From: a bacterium
GTDB taxonomy: Bacteria > Planctomycetota > UBA11346
Reading direction: 5' to 3'
Assembly (NCBI GenBank): GCA_020049615.1
Contig: JAIFKN010000181.1
Location: forward strand, 1-5,743
DNA: 5,743 bases
Position numbers and translations under genes: made by a program
Part shown: positions 1 to 5,555 of the stretch, one piece after another
Layout: every line of letters begins with the position of its first letter
How positions within the stretch are numbered: the first letter of the stretch is position 1
Notes under the pieces: model-generated
What the model was told of the DNA's origin: nothing
The model's database searches: none
What the model saw: only the letters and a program-made list of their open reading frames with translations

Positions 1-266
1 AGCACGCGCTTGGCCTGCGGGGTGAACGGCAGCGGGCCGCTGGGGCCCGGCTTCTCCGCCGGGGCGACCAGCTTCTCGACCTCGCGCCGCACCTTCTCGA
101 CATCGATGCCGAGGTTGTTGAGCGCCGTCACCGCGACGCCGCTGCCCTCCTTGACCAGGCCGAGCAGCAGGTGCTCGGTGCCGATGTAGTCGTGCTTGAA
201 GCGCTCGGCCTCCTTCTGGGCCAGGCTGATGATCTTGCGGGCGCGGTCGGTGAACTTGTCGAACAT
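1..266 (-). CDS. clpC: ATP-dependent Clp protease ATP-binding subunit ClpC, N-terminal part (gene runs off the left edge)
   Basis: ClpC is the AAA+ unfoldase that feeds substrates to the ClpP peptidase in the cytoplasm. Only the first 88 codons are present. The protein starts MFDKFTDRARKI, followed by the Clp N-domain motif IGTEHLLLGLVKEGSGVA at residues 28-45, which is the first of the two Clp_N repeats. Glu31 in GTEH aligns with B. subtilis ClpC Glu32, an acidic residue known to bind phospho-arginine. The trailing FTPQAKRV at 81-88 begins the second repeat. The ATG at 264-266 is chosen because the family starts here with M-F-x-x-F-T. The gene is third in the mcsA-mcsB-clpC order, 61 nt after mcsB. 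No clean Shine-Dalgarno is seen because the upstream bases are a tandem 8-bp repeat. The AAA domains are outside the window, so ClpC rather than another N-domain paralogue is inferred from motif and context. Confidence 0.93.
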   Translation of the reverse strand, partial: MFDKFTDRARKIISLAQKEAERFKHDYIGTEHLLLGLVKEGSGVAVTALNNLGIDVEKVRREVEKLVAPAEKPGPSGPLPFTPQAKRV

Positions 267-270
267 GGGG

Positions 271-310
271 GTCGTCCGGTCGTGCGGTCATCCGGTCATC
301 CGGTCGTCCG
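271..310 (-). repeat. 8-bp tandem repeat (5 units) in the clpC leader
   Basis: Five contiguous 8-bp units occupy 271-278, 279-286, 287-294, 295-302 and 303-310. On the plus strand they read GTCGTCCG, GTCGTGCG, GTCATCCG, GTCATCCG and GTCGTCCG, so the consensus on the clpC sense strand is CGGAYGAC. The array ends 4 nt before the clpC ATG and fills the place where a ribosome binding site would be. It lies entirely in the mcsB-clpC gap and codes for nothing. A change in copy number would alter the mcsB-clpC spacing and the leader. Confidence 0.85.
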
Positions 311-327
311 CAGGTAGTGGGTGTGGG

Positions 328-1410
328 TCAGTTCCTGGTCGAATCCGTGGTCAGCCAGGTGCGGATGAGCTCGGCACGCAGGCGGTCTCGCCAGGCGCTG
401 TCCGAGGCCGCGGGATGCAGGGTCTGCAGGTGGGCCGGCTGGCACTGCACGAAGATGCGGTCCAGGGTGGCCCAGTCGGGACGGCGTGGCATGGTCGATT
501 TGGCAAGCACGTCGAGTGCCAGGCCGACGCGCAGCCAGCCGAGGTGATCGACCAGCTCCTCCGAGGACAGCACGCGCGCGTTGGTGAGCACGGCCCAGGC
601 ACGCCAGATCTTGTCCTCCAGGCGGTTGCGTTGCGCATCGTCGCGCAGCATGGCGTCTCGGGCGACCCGTTCGGCCTCGATCACCCGCAGGGCGGCCTCG
701 TGCACACCACGCACGATGGTGGGTTCATCCTGACCCAGGGTGCGCCGATTCGACAGCTGGTAGTAATGGCCGTGCGGCTCGCTGCCTTCGCCGAACCGGC
801 CGCGCACGGCCAGATGCAGCTTGTCGAGGGCGCGCAGCACCGCCTTCAGCTCGCCGGTCTCGGCCAGGGCCGGCAGGTGCAGCATGACCGACGCGCGCAG
901 GCCGGTGCCGACGTTGCTGTGGCAGGCGGTGAGATAGCCGAGTTCAGTGTCGAAGGCCCATTCCAGCTCTGCCTCCAGCCGGCGGTCGAGGGCCAGGGCG
1001 TCCGCCAGCACCCGCTCGAGATGCAGGCCGGGTGAGAAGACCTGCAGCCGCAGGTGGTCCTCTTCGCCGATCATCAAGGCGGTGCGCTCGTCATCGCCAA
1101 GCCACAGACCGCAGGCGCGCTTGGCCGCTGCCAGCTCGCGCGAGGCGAGCTGGCGTTCGACCAGCAGCTGACGTCCAGCTCCGTCGAGCTTGTCGACGCG
1201 CAGCAGGCGGCCAGGGCAGCTGCGCGCGGCGGCCTCGGCGATGCGCTCGACCAGGGCTCGGGCGCGGGCCGGCGGCAGCTTGCGCGCGAAATGCCAGCCG
1301 GCGAGGTTCCTGGCCAGGCGGACCCGGCTGCACAGCACGACGCCGCCATGCTCGCCGGGACTGCCCAGCCACACGGCGGGGCTGCGCGCGAGGTCGGACA
1401 TGCCGCTCAT
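328..1410 (-). CDS. mcsB: Protein-arginine kinase McsB
   Basis: McsB phosphorylates arginine side chains of proteins using ATP, which marks them for ClpCP. The gene encodes 360 aa, a normal length for the family. The phosphagen-kinase fold is shown by CSRVRLARNL at 27-36, GEEDHLRLQ at 115-123 with the catalytic-type Glu pair 116-117, and the nucleotide/active-site loop CHSNVGTGLRASVMLHLP at 163-180 with Cys163. GEGSEPHGHYYQLSNRRTLG follows at 207-226. The C-terminal RDRLRA at 341-346 matches the RDxxRA allosteric phospho-arginine motif known in McsB. The residue before the Glu pair is Gly115, where Firmicute enzymes usually have Asn. The ATG at 1408-1410 overlaps the mcsA TGA as ATGA, indicating translational coupling. 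An in-frame ATG at 1725-1410 is absent from homology, and the longer upstream reading to 1581 is an Arg-rich overlap with mcsA and is rejected. Confidence 0.95.
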   Translation of the reverse strand: MSGMSDLARSPAVWLGSPGEHGGVVLCSRVRLARNLAGWHFARKLPPARARALVERIAEAAARSCPGRLLRVDKLDGAGRQLLVERQLASRELAAAKRACGLWLGDDERTALMIGEEDHLRLQVFSPGLHLERVLADALALDRRLEAELEWAFDTELGYLTACHSNVGTGLRASVMLHLPALAETGELKAVLRALDKLHLAVRGRFGEGSEPHGHYYQLSNRRTLGQDEPTIVRGVHEAALRVIEAERVARDAMLRDDAQRNRLEDKIWRAWAVLTNARVLSSEELVDHLGWLRVGLALDVLAKSTMPRRPDWATLDRIFVQCQPAHLQTLHPAASDSAWRDRLRAELIRTWLTTDSTRN

Positions 1411-1904
1411 GGCGACTGGTCCAGGTGCTGGAGCAGATCGCGCAGGCGGGCCGCCTCCTCGTAGCGTTCGCCGGCGACGGCCGCGGCCAGTTCGGCATGC
1501 AGCTCGGCGCGTCGCGCGTCGCCGGCGGCGGGTGCCGCATCGCCGGGACGACGGCCGACGTGGCGCTCGGAGCCGTGCCAACGGCGGACGAGCTCGCGCA
1601 GCGGCTCGCCGAAGCGGATCCAGTCATGGGCGCAGCCGAGCAGATTGACCTGCTGGTAGTCGGCGAAGGACAGGCCGCAGGCCGGGCAGGCTTCCTCGGC
1701 GGCATCGGTCTCCTCGGCTGGCGCCTCGGACAGCGTGGAGGCCACCAGGTCAGCCACCGGCGGAGGGGGGAGCGCCGGGGACCAGCCCAGCTCCTGGCAG
1801 CAGACCGAGCAGACATGGGCTTCGCCATGGCCGCCGGCAGGAGCTACCTCGGTGACATGCACGGTGGCGGGACGCTTGCCGCAGCGCTGGCAGGTGGTGG
1901 ACAT
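1407..1904 (-). CDS. mcsA: McsA, zinc-binding activator of the arginine kinase McsB
   Basis: McsA is the cytoplasmic partner that activates McsB and, in Firmicutes, works with it on heat-shock and metal stress control. The gene encodes 165 aa. Zinc-type cysteines are CQRC at 5-8, CSVCC at 32-36 and CPAC at 73-76. The fourth pair is incomplete: C91-A-H-D94 stands where the family normally has CxxC. The family motif HGSERHVGRRPG is at 110-121, and a UVR domain fills 131-162 with ExYExAAxLRD at 146-156. The ATG at 1902-1904 is chosen because MSTTCQRC is the usual N-terminus. Upstream in-frame Met at 1997 would add a Pro/Arg-rich stretch without family likeness. The reading frame ends in an ATGA overlap with mcsB. 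It is the first gene of the operon in this window; no ctsR precedes it, and the next gene upstream is divergent. Confidence 0.93.
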   Translation of the reverse strand: MSTTCQRCGKRPATVHVTEVAPAGGHGEAHVCSVCCQELGWSPALPPPPVADLVASTLSEAPAEETDAAEEACPACGLSFADYQQVNLLGCAHDWIRFGEPLRELVRRWHGSERHVGRRPGDAAPAAGDARRAELHAELAAAVAGERYEEAARLRDLLQHLDQSP

Positions 1905-1981
1905 CTGGTGCAAGGGTGGCGGCCGAGCCGGCCTGGGCAACCGCTGTCGAAGGTCGCCCTCTACCGCCACTGACGGCAGTC

Positions 1982-2006
1982 GACCGGCGCTCCGCAAGCG
2001 CCTGTC
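1982..2006. promoter_or_regulatory. Imperfect palindrome in the divergent mcsA / hemerythrin intergenic region
   Basis: The left arm GACCGGCGCT (1982-1991) and right arm AGCGCCTGTC (1997-2006) pair at nine of ten positions around the 5-nt centre CCGCA. The inner six bases are perfect. It sits about 80 bp upstream of the mcsA start and 54 bp upstream of the first hemerythrin start, and just before a TTGCAG hexamer. It could be an operator or an RNA hairpin in a leader. GC-rich DNA gives such matches by chance fairly easily. No CtsR heptad repeat or CIRCE element is present in 1905-2059. Confidence 0.3.
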
Positions 2007-2010
2007 CAGG

Positions 2011-2039
2011 TTGCAGTCCGCCGCCTGAGGGGTTAGTCT
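2011..2039 (+). promoter_or_regulatory. Possible sigma-70-like promoter for the hemerythrin genes
   Basis: TTGCAG at 2011-2016 and TAGTCT at 2034-2039 are separated by 17 nt. The -35 matches the consensus at four of six positions and the -10 at only three of six. The -10 is in the only A/T-rich patch of this intergenic region. A start near 2046 would give a leader of about 14 nt, so the GGAG at 2047-2050 would be at the very 5' end. The call rests on spacing and position and is weak. Confidence 0.25.
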
Positions 2040-2046
2040 ATCAGCC

Positions 2047-2050
2047 GGAG
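2047..2050 (+). promoter_or_regulatory. Ribosome binding site GGAG for the first hemerythrin
   Basis: GGAG lies 9 nt before the ATG at 2060. It is one of few recognisable Shine-Dalgarno-like sites in the window and supports the start at 2060 rather than the in-frame ATGs at 1916 or 2069. Confidence 0.45.
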
Positions 2051-2059
2051 CCGATCGCG

Positions 2060-2503
2060 ATGCCCTTCATGCAGTGGACCGAAATGCTGGCGATCGACGG
2101 CGGGACCGTCGACCGGCAGCACCAGGCCCTCTTCGATGCGGTCAACGCCTTCCACGATGCGGTCGCTCAGGGACAGGAACGCACCGCGGTGGCCAGCGCC
2201 CTCGACTTCCTGCGTACCTACGGCGAGCAGCATTTCGCCGACGAGGAATCCGCCCTGGCCGCGATGGCCTATCCCAGGCTCGATCAGCACCGCCGCCAGC
2301 ACCAGCAGTTCCTCGGCCAGGTCGCCGTCTTCCGCGCCCAGCTGTTGGAGGGAGGCGGGGGCCTCGGACACAGCATGAGCCAGTTCCTCGGCAGCTGGCT
2401 GGTCAACCACATCATGGTGGCGGACAAGGCCTACGCCTCGTTCCAGCGCGGCAGCAGCGGACGGCTGAAGGCGTATGACGGACCCTCCGAGGCCTCGGCC
2501 TGA
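2060..2503 (+). CDS. Bacteriohemerythrin (first of a tandem pair)
   Basis: This is a 147-aa hemerythrin-domain protein. Such proteins bind O2 reversibly at a non-haem di-iron site and serve in oxygen storage, sensing or iron handling. The expected ligand set is complete: His21, His58, Glu62 (in HFADEE), His77, His81 (HRRQH), His117 and Asp122 (NHIMVAD). Trp6 and the IDGGTVDRQHQ stretch before His21 are also typical. There is no signal peptide, membrane segment or fused signalling domain, so it is a soluble single-domain protein. A tail after about residue 128 is Ser/Gly-rich and looks unstructured. It begins a rightward block divergent from mcsA, with the next hemerythrin 2 nt downstream. Oxygen storage versus sensing cannot be told from sequence. 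Confidence 0.92.
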   Translation: MPFMQWTEMLAIDGGTVDRQHQALFDAVNAFHDAVAQGQERTAVASALDFLRTYGEQHFADEESALAAMAYPRLDQHRRQHQQFLGQVAVFRAQLLEGGGGLGHSMSQFLGSWLVNHIMVADKAYASFQRGSSGRLKAYDGPSEASA

Positions 2504-2505
2504 CC

Positions 2506-2913
2506 ATGCCGACCATCGCCTGGAGCGACGACCTCGCCATCGACGACTCGCAGATCGACTTCCAGCACCGCCAGCTGATCGACGCCATGGGCGATCTCGA
2601 GGAGGCGCTGGCCTCCGGCGATCGGCGTCGCATAGCGGATACGGTCCCCTTCCTGCGGCAGTACACGCAGACCCACTTCGCCGACGAGGAGCGGGTCCTG
2701 CAGCTGATCGCCTGGCCCAAGCTGACCGAGCATCGCGAGCAGCACCGCGGATTCAGCCAGCGGCTGGGCGAACTGGATGGCGCCTGCAGTCGCGGCGATC
2801 TCACCGCCGGAACCATGCTGCTGGGCTTCCTCGCCTCCTGGCTGGCCGGGCATATCCGCGGGGCGGATCGCGAGTTTGCAGAACAGGTGAAGATCCTGCG
2901 CCGGCGGAAGTAG
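2506..2913 (+). CDS. Bacteriohemerythrin (second of a tandem pair)
   Basis: This 135-aa single-domain hemerythrin starts 2 nt after the stop of the first copy, so the two are almost certainly co-transcribed and probably translationally coupled; no separate Shine-Dalgarno is visible. All seven di-iron ligands are present: His21, His57, Glu61 (HFADEE), His76, His80 (HREQH), His116 and Asp121 (GHIRGAD). It matches the first copy in the W-x(4)-LAID start, the HFADEE helix and the ASW/GSW helix, but differs over most other positions. The pair therefore looks like an old duplication rather than a recent one. Relative to copy one there is a one-residue shortening between helices A and B. The C-terminus is short and basic (ILRRRK). 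The next gene is argH, 65 nt downstream on the same strand. Confidence 0.92.
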   Translation: MPTIAWSDDLAIDDSQIDFQHRQLIDAMGDLEEALASGDRRRIADTVPFLRQYTQTHFADEERVLQLIAWPKLTEHREQHRGFSQRLGELDGACSRGDLTAGTMLLGFLASWLAGHIRGADREFAEQVKILRRRK

Positions 2914-2978
2914 GAGGGCGGAGGGCGCCCGACGCTGCCGGGACTGGCTTTCCGCGCCACTGCGCCACCCTGCCGCGC

Positions 2979-3836
2979 ATGGCCATCTGGAGCAAAGGCG
3001 GCGACGACACCGCGGGCGTCGTGCACGAATTCACCGTCGGCGACGACTGGTCGTACGACCGCGTGCTGGCGCCCTATGACCTGCTCGGCTCGATCGCGCA
3101 CGCGCGCATGCTGGCCAAGGTCGGACTGATCGCCGACAGCGAGGGCAAGGCCCTGGTCGACGGCCTGCGCGTCCTGCATCGCGAGCACCTCGCCGGTCAG
3201 TGGACGGTGGAGGCCAGCGACGAGGACGTGCATTCGAAGGTCGAGGCCCTGCTTACCGCCCGCATCGGCGAGCCGGCCAAGAAGCTGCACACCGGGCGCA
3301 GCCGCAACGACCAGGTCCTCACCGATCTGCGCCTGTGGGAGAAGGACGCCCTGGCCAACCTCGCCGAGGAGGTCATCGCCTGCGCCGCCGCCCTGCTGGC
3401 CCAGGCGCGGAAGTACGAATTCCATCCGCTGCCCGGCTACACCCATCTGCAGCGCGCCATGCCGAGCAGCGTCGGCATGTTCTTCGCCGCCCACGCCCAG
3501 GGGCTGCTCGACGACCTCATGCTGCTGGAGGCGGCGTTCCGCTTCCTCGACAGCTGCCCGTTGGGCAGCGGCGCCAGCTACGGCGTCGGCCTGCCGCTCG
3601 ATCGCGAGTTCGCGGCGAAGCAACTCGGCTTCGCCCGCTGGGGCGGGGTCGCGCTGGCCGACGCCAACAGCCGTGGCAAGGCCGAAAGCGCCCTGCTTGA
3701 CGCCATCGGCAGCGTGCTCGCCGACCTCAACCGATTCGCTGCCGACCTGGTGTTCTTCACCAGCCAGGAGGCCGGCTTCTTCAGCATCGGCAAGGGCTTC
3801 ACCACCGGCTCGTCGATCATGCCGCAGAAGCACTGA
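2979..3836 (+). pseudogene. argH: Argininosuccinate lyase, N-terminal 285 codons of a broken gene
   Basis: ArgH cleaves argininosuccinate to arginine and fumarate, the last step of arginine synthesis. This segment begins MAIWSKGG and FTVGDDW, the style of the shorter ArgH subclass rather than the LWGGRF type. It carries DEDVHSKVE at 81-89, HTGRSRNDQ at 104-112, the catalytic-His motif GYTHLQRAMP at 153-162 and the start of the fumarase/lyase signature GSSIMPQK at 277-284 with its mobile-loop serines. Right after MPQK the frame runs into His and then TGA, where the family continues with x-N-P-D. The rest of the enzyme resumes in another frame at 3833. The break is best explained by a net loss of 19 nt (see the separate finding). 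The fragment alone lacks the remainder of the signature and the C-terminal domain, so it should be inactive. The ATG at 2979 lacks a Shine-Dalgarno but matches family starts. Confidence 0.88.
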
Positions 3837-4306
3837 TCCGCGCCCGCACTGCCCGCTTCAATGGCCTGCGCAGCGGCCTGGCCGGCATCACCCATGCCCT
3901 CCCCAGCGGCTATTCGCGCGACCTCCAGGACACCAAGGCCCTGGTCATTGATGGCCTGCGCCTGGCCCGCGGCATGGTCATCGTCTCCACTGCCGCGGCG
4001 CCGACGCTGCAGCCGGTGCGCGAGCGGATCATCGCCGCGCTGACTCCCGACATCTACGCCACCGACGAGGCCTATCGCCTGGTGCGTGAGCAGGGCATCC
4101 CGTTCCGCGACGCCTACAAGAGCGTCGGCTGCTCGCTCGACCGGCTGCAGGATCCCGACCATGACGCAATGGTGAAGAGCCGCACCCACGCCGGCTCGAC
4201 CGGCAATCTCGGCCTGGGACAGCTCGCCGCCCGTGTCGAACGCGAGGGCGAGGCGTGGATCGCCAGGCGCAAGGTGTTCGAGGACGCCTGGCGCGCCCTG
4301 CTGTGA
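3833..4306 (+). pseudogene. argH: Argininosuccinate lyase, C-terminal part in a shifted frame
   Basis: This 157-codon stretch, in the frame one base back from the upstream part, continues ArgH directly after the lost loop. It begins LIRARTARFNGLRSGL, where intact enzymes have x-L-I-R after KxNPDxxE. It then has the family motif LPSGYSRDLQ and the C-terminal ArgH domain with TPDIYATDEAYRLVREQGIPFRDAY. It ends in TGA at 4304-4306. No further stops or frame changes occur, so the lesion is young or is an assembly artefact. The first in-frame ATG is at 3974, inside a helix, and it has no good ribosome binding site, so separate translation is unlikely. Adding the two parts and the missing codons gives about 450 residues, normal for the family. 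A hairpin follows 1 to 22 nt after the stop. Confidence 0.85.
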
Positions 4307-4328
4307 TGGTCGAGCCGGCGCTCGACCA
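4307..4328. terminator. Hairpin between convergent argH and pqqD-like genes, probable bidirectional terminator
   Basis: TGGTCGAGC (4307-4315) and GCTCGACCA (4320-4328) are perfect reverse complements with a CGGC loop. This is a 9-bp, GC-rich stem starting immediately after the argH stop and ending 8 nt before the stop of the gene on the other strand. No T-run follows on either strand, so it is not a classical intrinsic terminator. Its position in a 30-bp convergent gap and its perfect symmetry support a two-way terminator or 3' end-protecting stem. Confidence 0.6.
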
Positions 4329-4336
4329 CCACTGCC

Positions 4337-4708
4337 TCAGTCCATTCCGGTCCTGTTGCCGAGCACGATCAGGCCGCGCAGGGACAGCAGGCGCAGGAAC
4401 TGCAGGGTCAGCAACCGCGCTTCGTTGAATTCCAGCTGCTCCTCCGAAGCCAGGGCATCAACCAGACCGCCAAGGCTGATGCGGTCATCGATCCGCCGCC
4501 ACACCGCCAGGGCAAGACCGTCGAGTTGCACCTTCTTCACTTTCTTGGCGCCGAGCAGTCGTGGCAGCGGGCCGAGCCAGCGGGGGTAGACCACCTCCAC
4601 CTCGAGCAGCGCGCGGGCGGAGGCGTCCTCGAGCAGGCGGACCTTGGCGTTGCGCAGTGGCACCAGGGCCAGTTGCTGCAACGGGGTGATCGGCGGATTA
4701 GCCGGCAT
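4337..4708 (-). CDS. PqqD-like (winged-helix, RRE-type) protein
   Basis: The gene encodes 123 aa. The second half, residues 60-116, has the PqqD pattern: a strand followed by LDGLALAVWRRID, then ISLGGLVDALASEE, and finally the amphipathic helix EARLLTLQFLRLLSLRGLI. This fold is shared with the peptide-recognition domains that present precursor peptides to radical SAM or other modifying enzymes. No radical SAM gene or precursor peptide is visible here. The N-terminal 50 residues, with VPLRNAKVRLLED and YPRW, are typical of longer PqqD-family proteins that stand alone in gene clusters. The ATG at 4706-4708 overlaps the preceding gene by 11 nt, indicating coupling. An in-frame ATG at 4843 would add a Pro/Gly/Arg-rich overlap and is rejected. 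The true function is unknown; PQQ synthesis itself is unlikely from this context. Confidence 0.72.
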   Translation of the reverse strand: MPANPPITPLQQLALVPLRNAKVRLLEDASARALLEVEVVYPRWLGPLPRLLGAKKVKKVQLDGLALAVWRRIDDRISLGGLVDALASEEQLEFNEARLLTLQFLRLLSLRGLIVLGNRTGMD

Positions 4709-5537
4709 GGGAGAGGTCCACGCGTGGAGCCTTCGGCGGTCCGACCTGTTCGAGGGCGAGGATGCGGTTGGCGGCGGCGTCATGCCACCACCAGGCCTCC
4801 CCCGGCCAGCGCCGCCAGGCGACCCGGTCGAACGTGCGTTCACCGATCATGCTGAATGCGGCGCGCACTGCCGGGCTGCCGCCGCGCGCCGTCTCCTGGA
4901 TCTGCTCGATCCGGGCGCGATCGGCGAACAGGCTGCGGCGCAGCCAGGCCTGGAGCGGCCGCTCGGCCAGCAGGCTGCGCGCCAGGCCGAAGCGGCGCGC
5001 GGTGACGCTGACCCCGGCAGGGTCGGCGTATTCGATGCGGATGACGCCGGGCCGGGCATCGATCTCCACCGGCGTGAAACGGCGTGGCAGGCTGACGCCG
5101 GCGCCGAACAGCTCCCAGCGGACCTCGTCTCCGGGCTCGGCGACCAGCGAGTCGAGCAGCCCCTGCCAGGGTTGGCCATCGCCCCCGCCTTCCCAGGCCG
5201 GAAAGGTCCAGTGCAGCAGGCGTTGGTCATGCGCCACCCAGGCGATGGCCTGGAACGGCAGGCCGCGTGAGGCGTGCGCGATCAGCCACGGACCGCGACG
5301 CTGCACCTCGGCCGCGACCTCGGGCGTACCGGCCGAGCGCAGCTGGCGGTCGATGATGTCGCGCGCCAGGCCCTCGAGATCCGGCCTTCCGGCCATGCGC
5401 ACCCAGGTCAGCTGGCCGCGGTCGATCAGAAGATCGTGGAAACGGAACTCGCCCCGCTTGGGATCGAGGCGGAAGGCGGTGATCTCCCAGCCGGCAGGCA
5501 GGGAGAAGACGAAGCCGTGCCAGGCGAGGACGGTCAT
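4698..5537 (-). CDS. Unrecognised 279-aa protein of an ABC / PqqD operon, possibly an internal duplication
   Basis: I do not recognise a named family. The protein is soluble, with no signal peptide, membrane segment or cysteine, and is rich in Trp, Arg and Leu. It opens with WHGFVFSLPAGWEITAFRL and RGEFRF. Two halves seem to follow the same plan: SLP at 12-14 and 149-151, a beta-type stretch, a helix with LARDIIDRQL (57-66) or LQAWLRRSL (195-203), then a FxxxAW motif (95-100 and 236-241). It lies between an ABC transporter ATPase gene upstream (72 nt away, with a tandem repeat in the gap) and a PqqD-like gene downstream that overlaps its end by 11 nt. A role with those two proteins is inferred from order only. 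The start ATG at 5535-5537 is the first in frame and leaves the conserved-looking hydrophobic N-terminus intact. Confidence 0.8.
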   Translation of the reverse strand: MTVLAWHGFVFSLPAGWEITAFRLDPKRGEFRFHDLLIDRGQLTWVRMAGRPDLEGLARDIIDRQLRSAGTPEVAAEVQRRGPWLIAHASRGLPFQAIAWVAHDQRLLHWTFPAWEGGGDGQPWQGLLDSLVAEPGDEVRWELFGAGVSLPRRFTPVEIDARPGVIRIEYADPAGVSVTARRFGLARSLLAERPLQAWLRRSLFADRARIEQIQETARGGSPAVRAAFSMIGERTFDRVAWRRWPGEAWWWHDAAANRILALEQVGPPKAPRVDLSHAG

Positions 5538-5555
5538 GACGCGAAAAACCCGTGA

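Noticed and set aside
271..310. CRISPR-like array
   Set aside because: Units are 8 bp, contiguous and without spacers; the same reasoning applies to 5556-5608.
196..1035. 279-codon open frame on the plus strand
   Set aside because: It is antisense to the start of clpC and the C-terminal half of mcsB, both clear homologues.
1032..1973. 313-codon open frame on the plus strand
   Set aside because: It is antisense to mcsB and mcsA, rich in Arg/Ala/Gly, and has no recognisable motif.
1905..2059. CtsR operator or CIRCE element in front of mcsA
   Set aside because: No GGTCAAA-type heptad repeat and no TTAGCACTC/GAGTGCTAA inverted repeat is present on either strand.
2923..2930. GGGCGCCC palindrome after the second hemerythrin as a terminator
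   Set aside because: It has no loop and no T-run, is only 8 bp, and is expected by chance in GC-rich DNA.
328..2979. Functional link between McsB (arginine phosphorylation) and argH (arginine synthesis) because they are near neighbours
   Set aside because: They are on opposite strands, separated by two hemerythrin genes, and argH is broken; the shared word arginine is the only link.
2412..3833. 473-codon open frame on the minus strand
   Set aside because: It lies opposite the hemerythrin genes and argH, whose motifs are unmistakable. High-GC third positions keep antisense frames open; its translation is low-complexity and matches no family I know.
3820..3845. Programmed frameshift or selenocysteine TGA in argH
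   Set aside because: A -1 shift before TGA would rejoin the frames, but no slippery heptamer or downstream stem is evident and the product would still lack the NPD part of the signature. A Sec reading would continue in a frame unlike ArgH.
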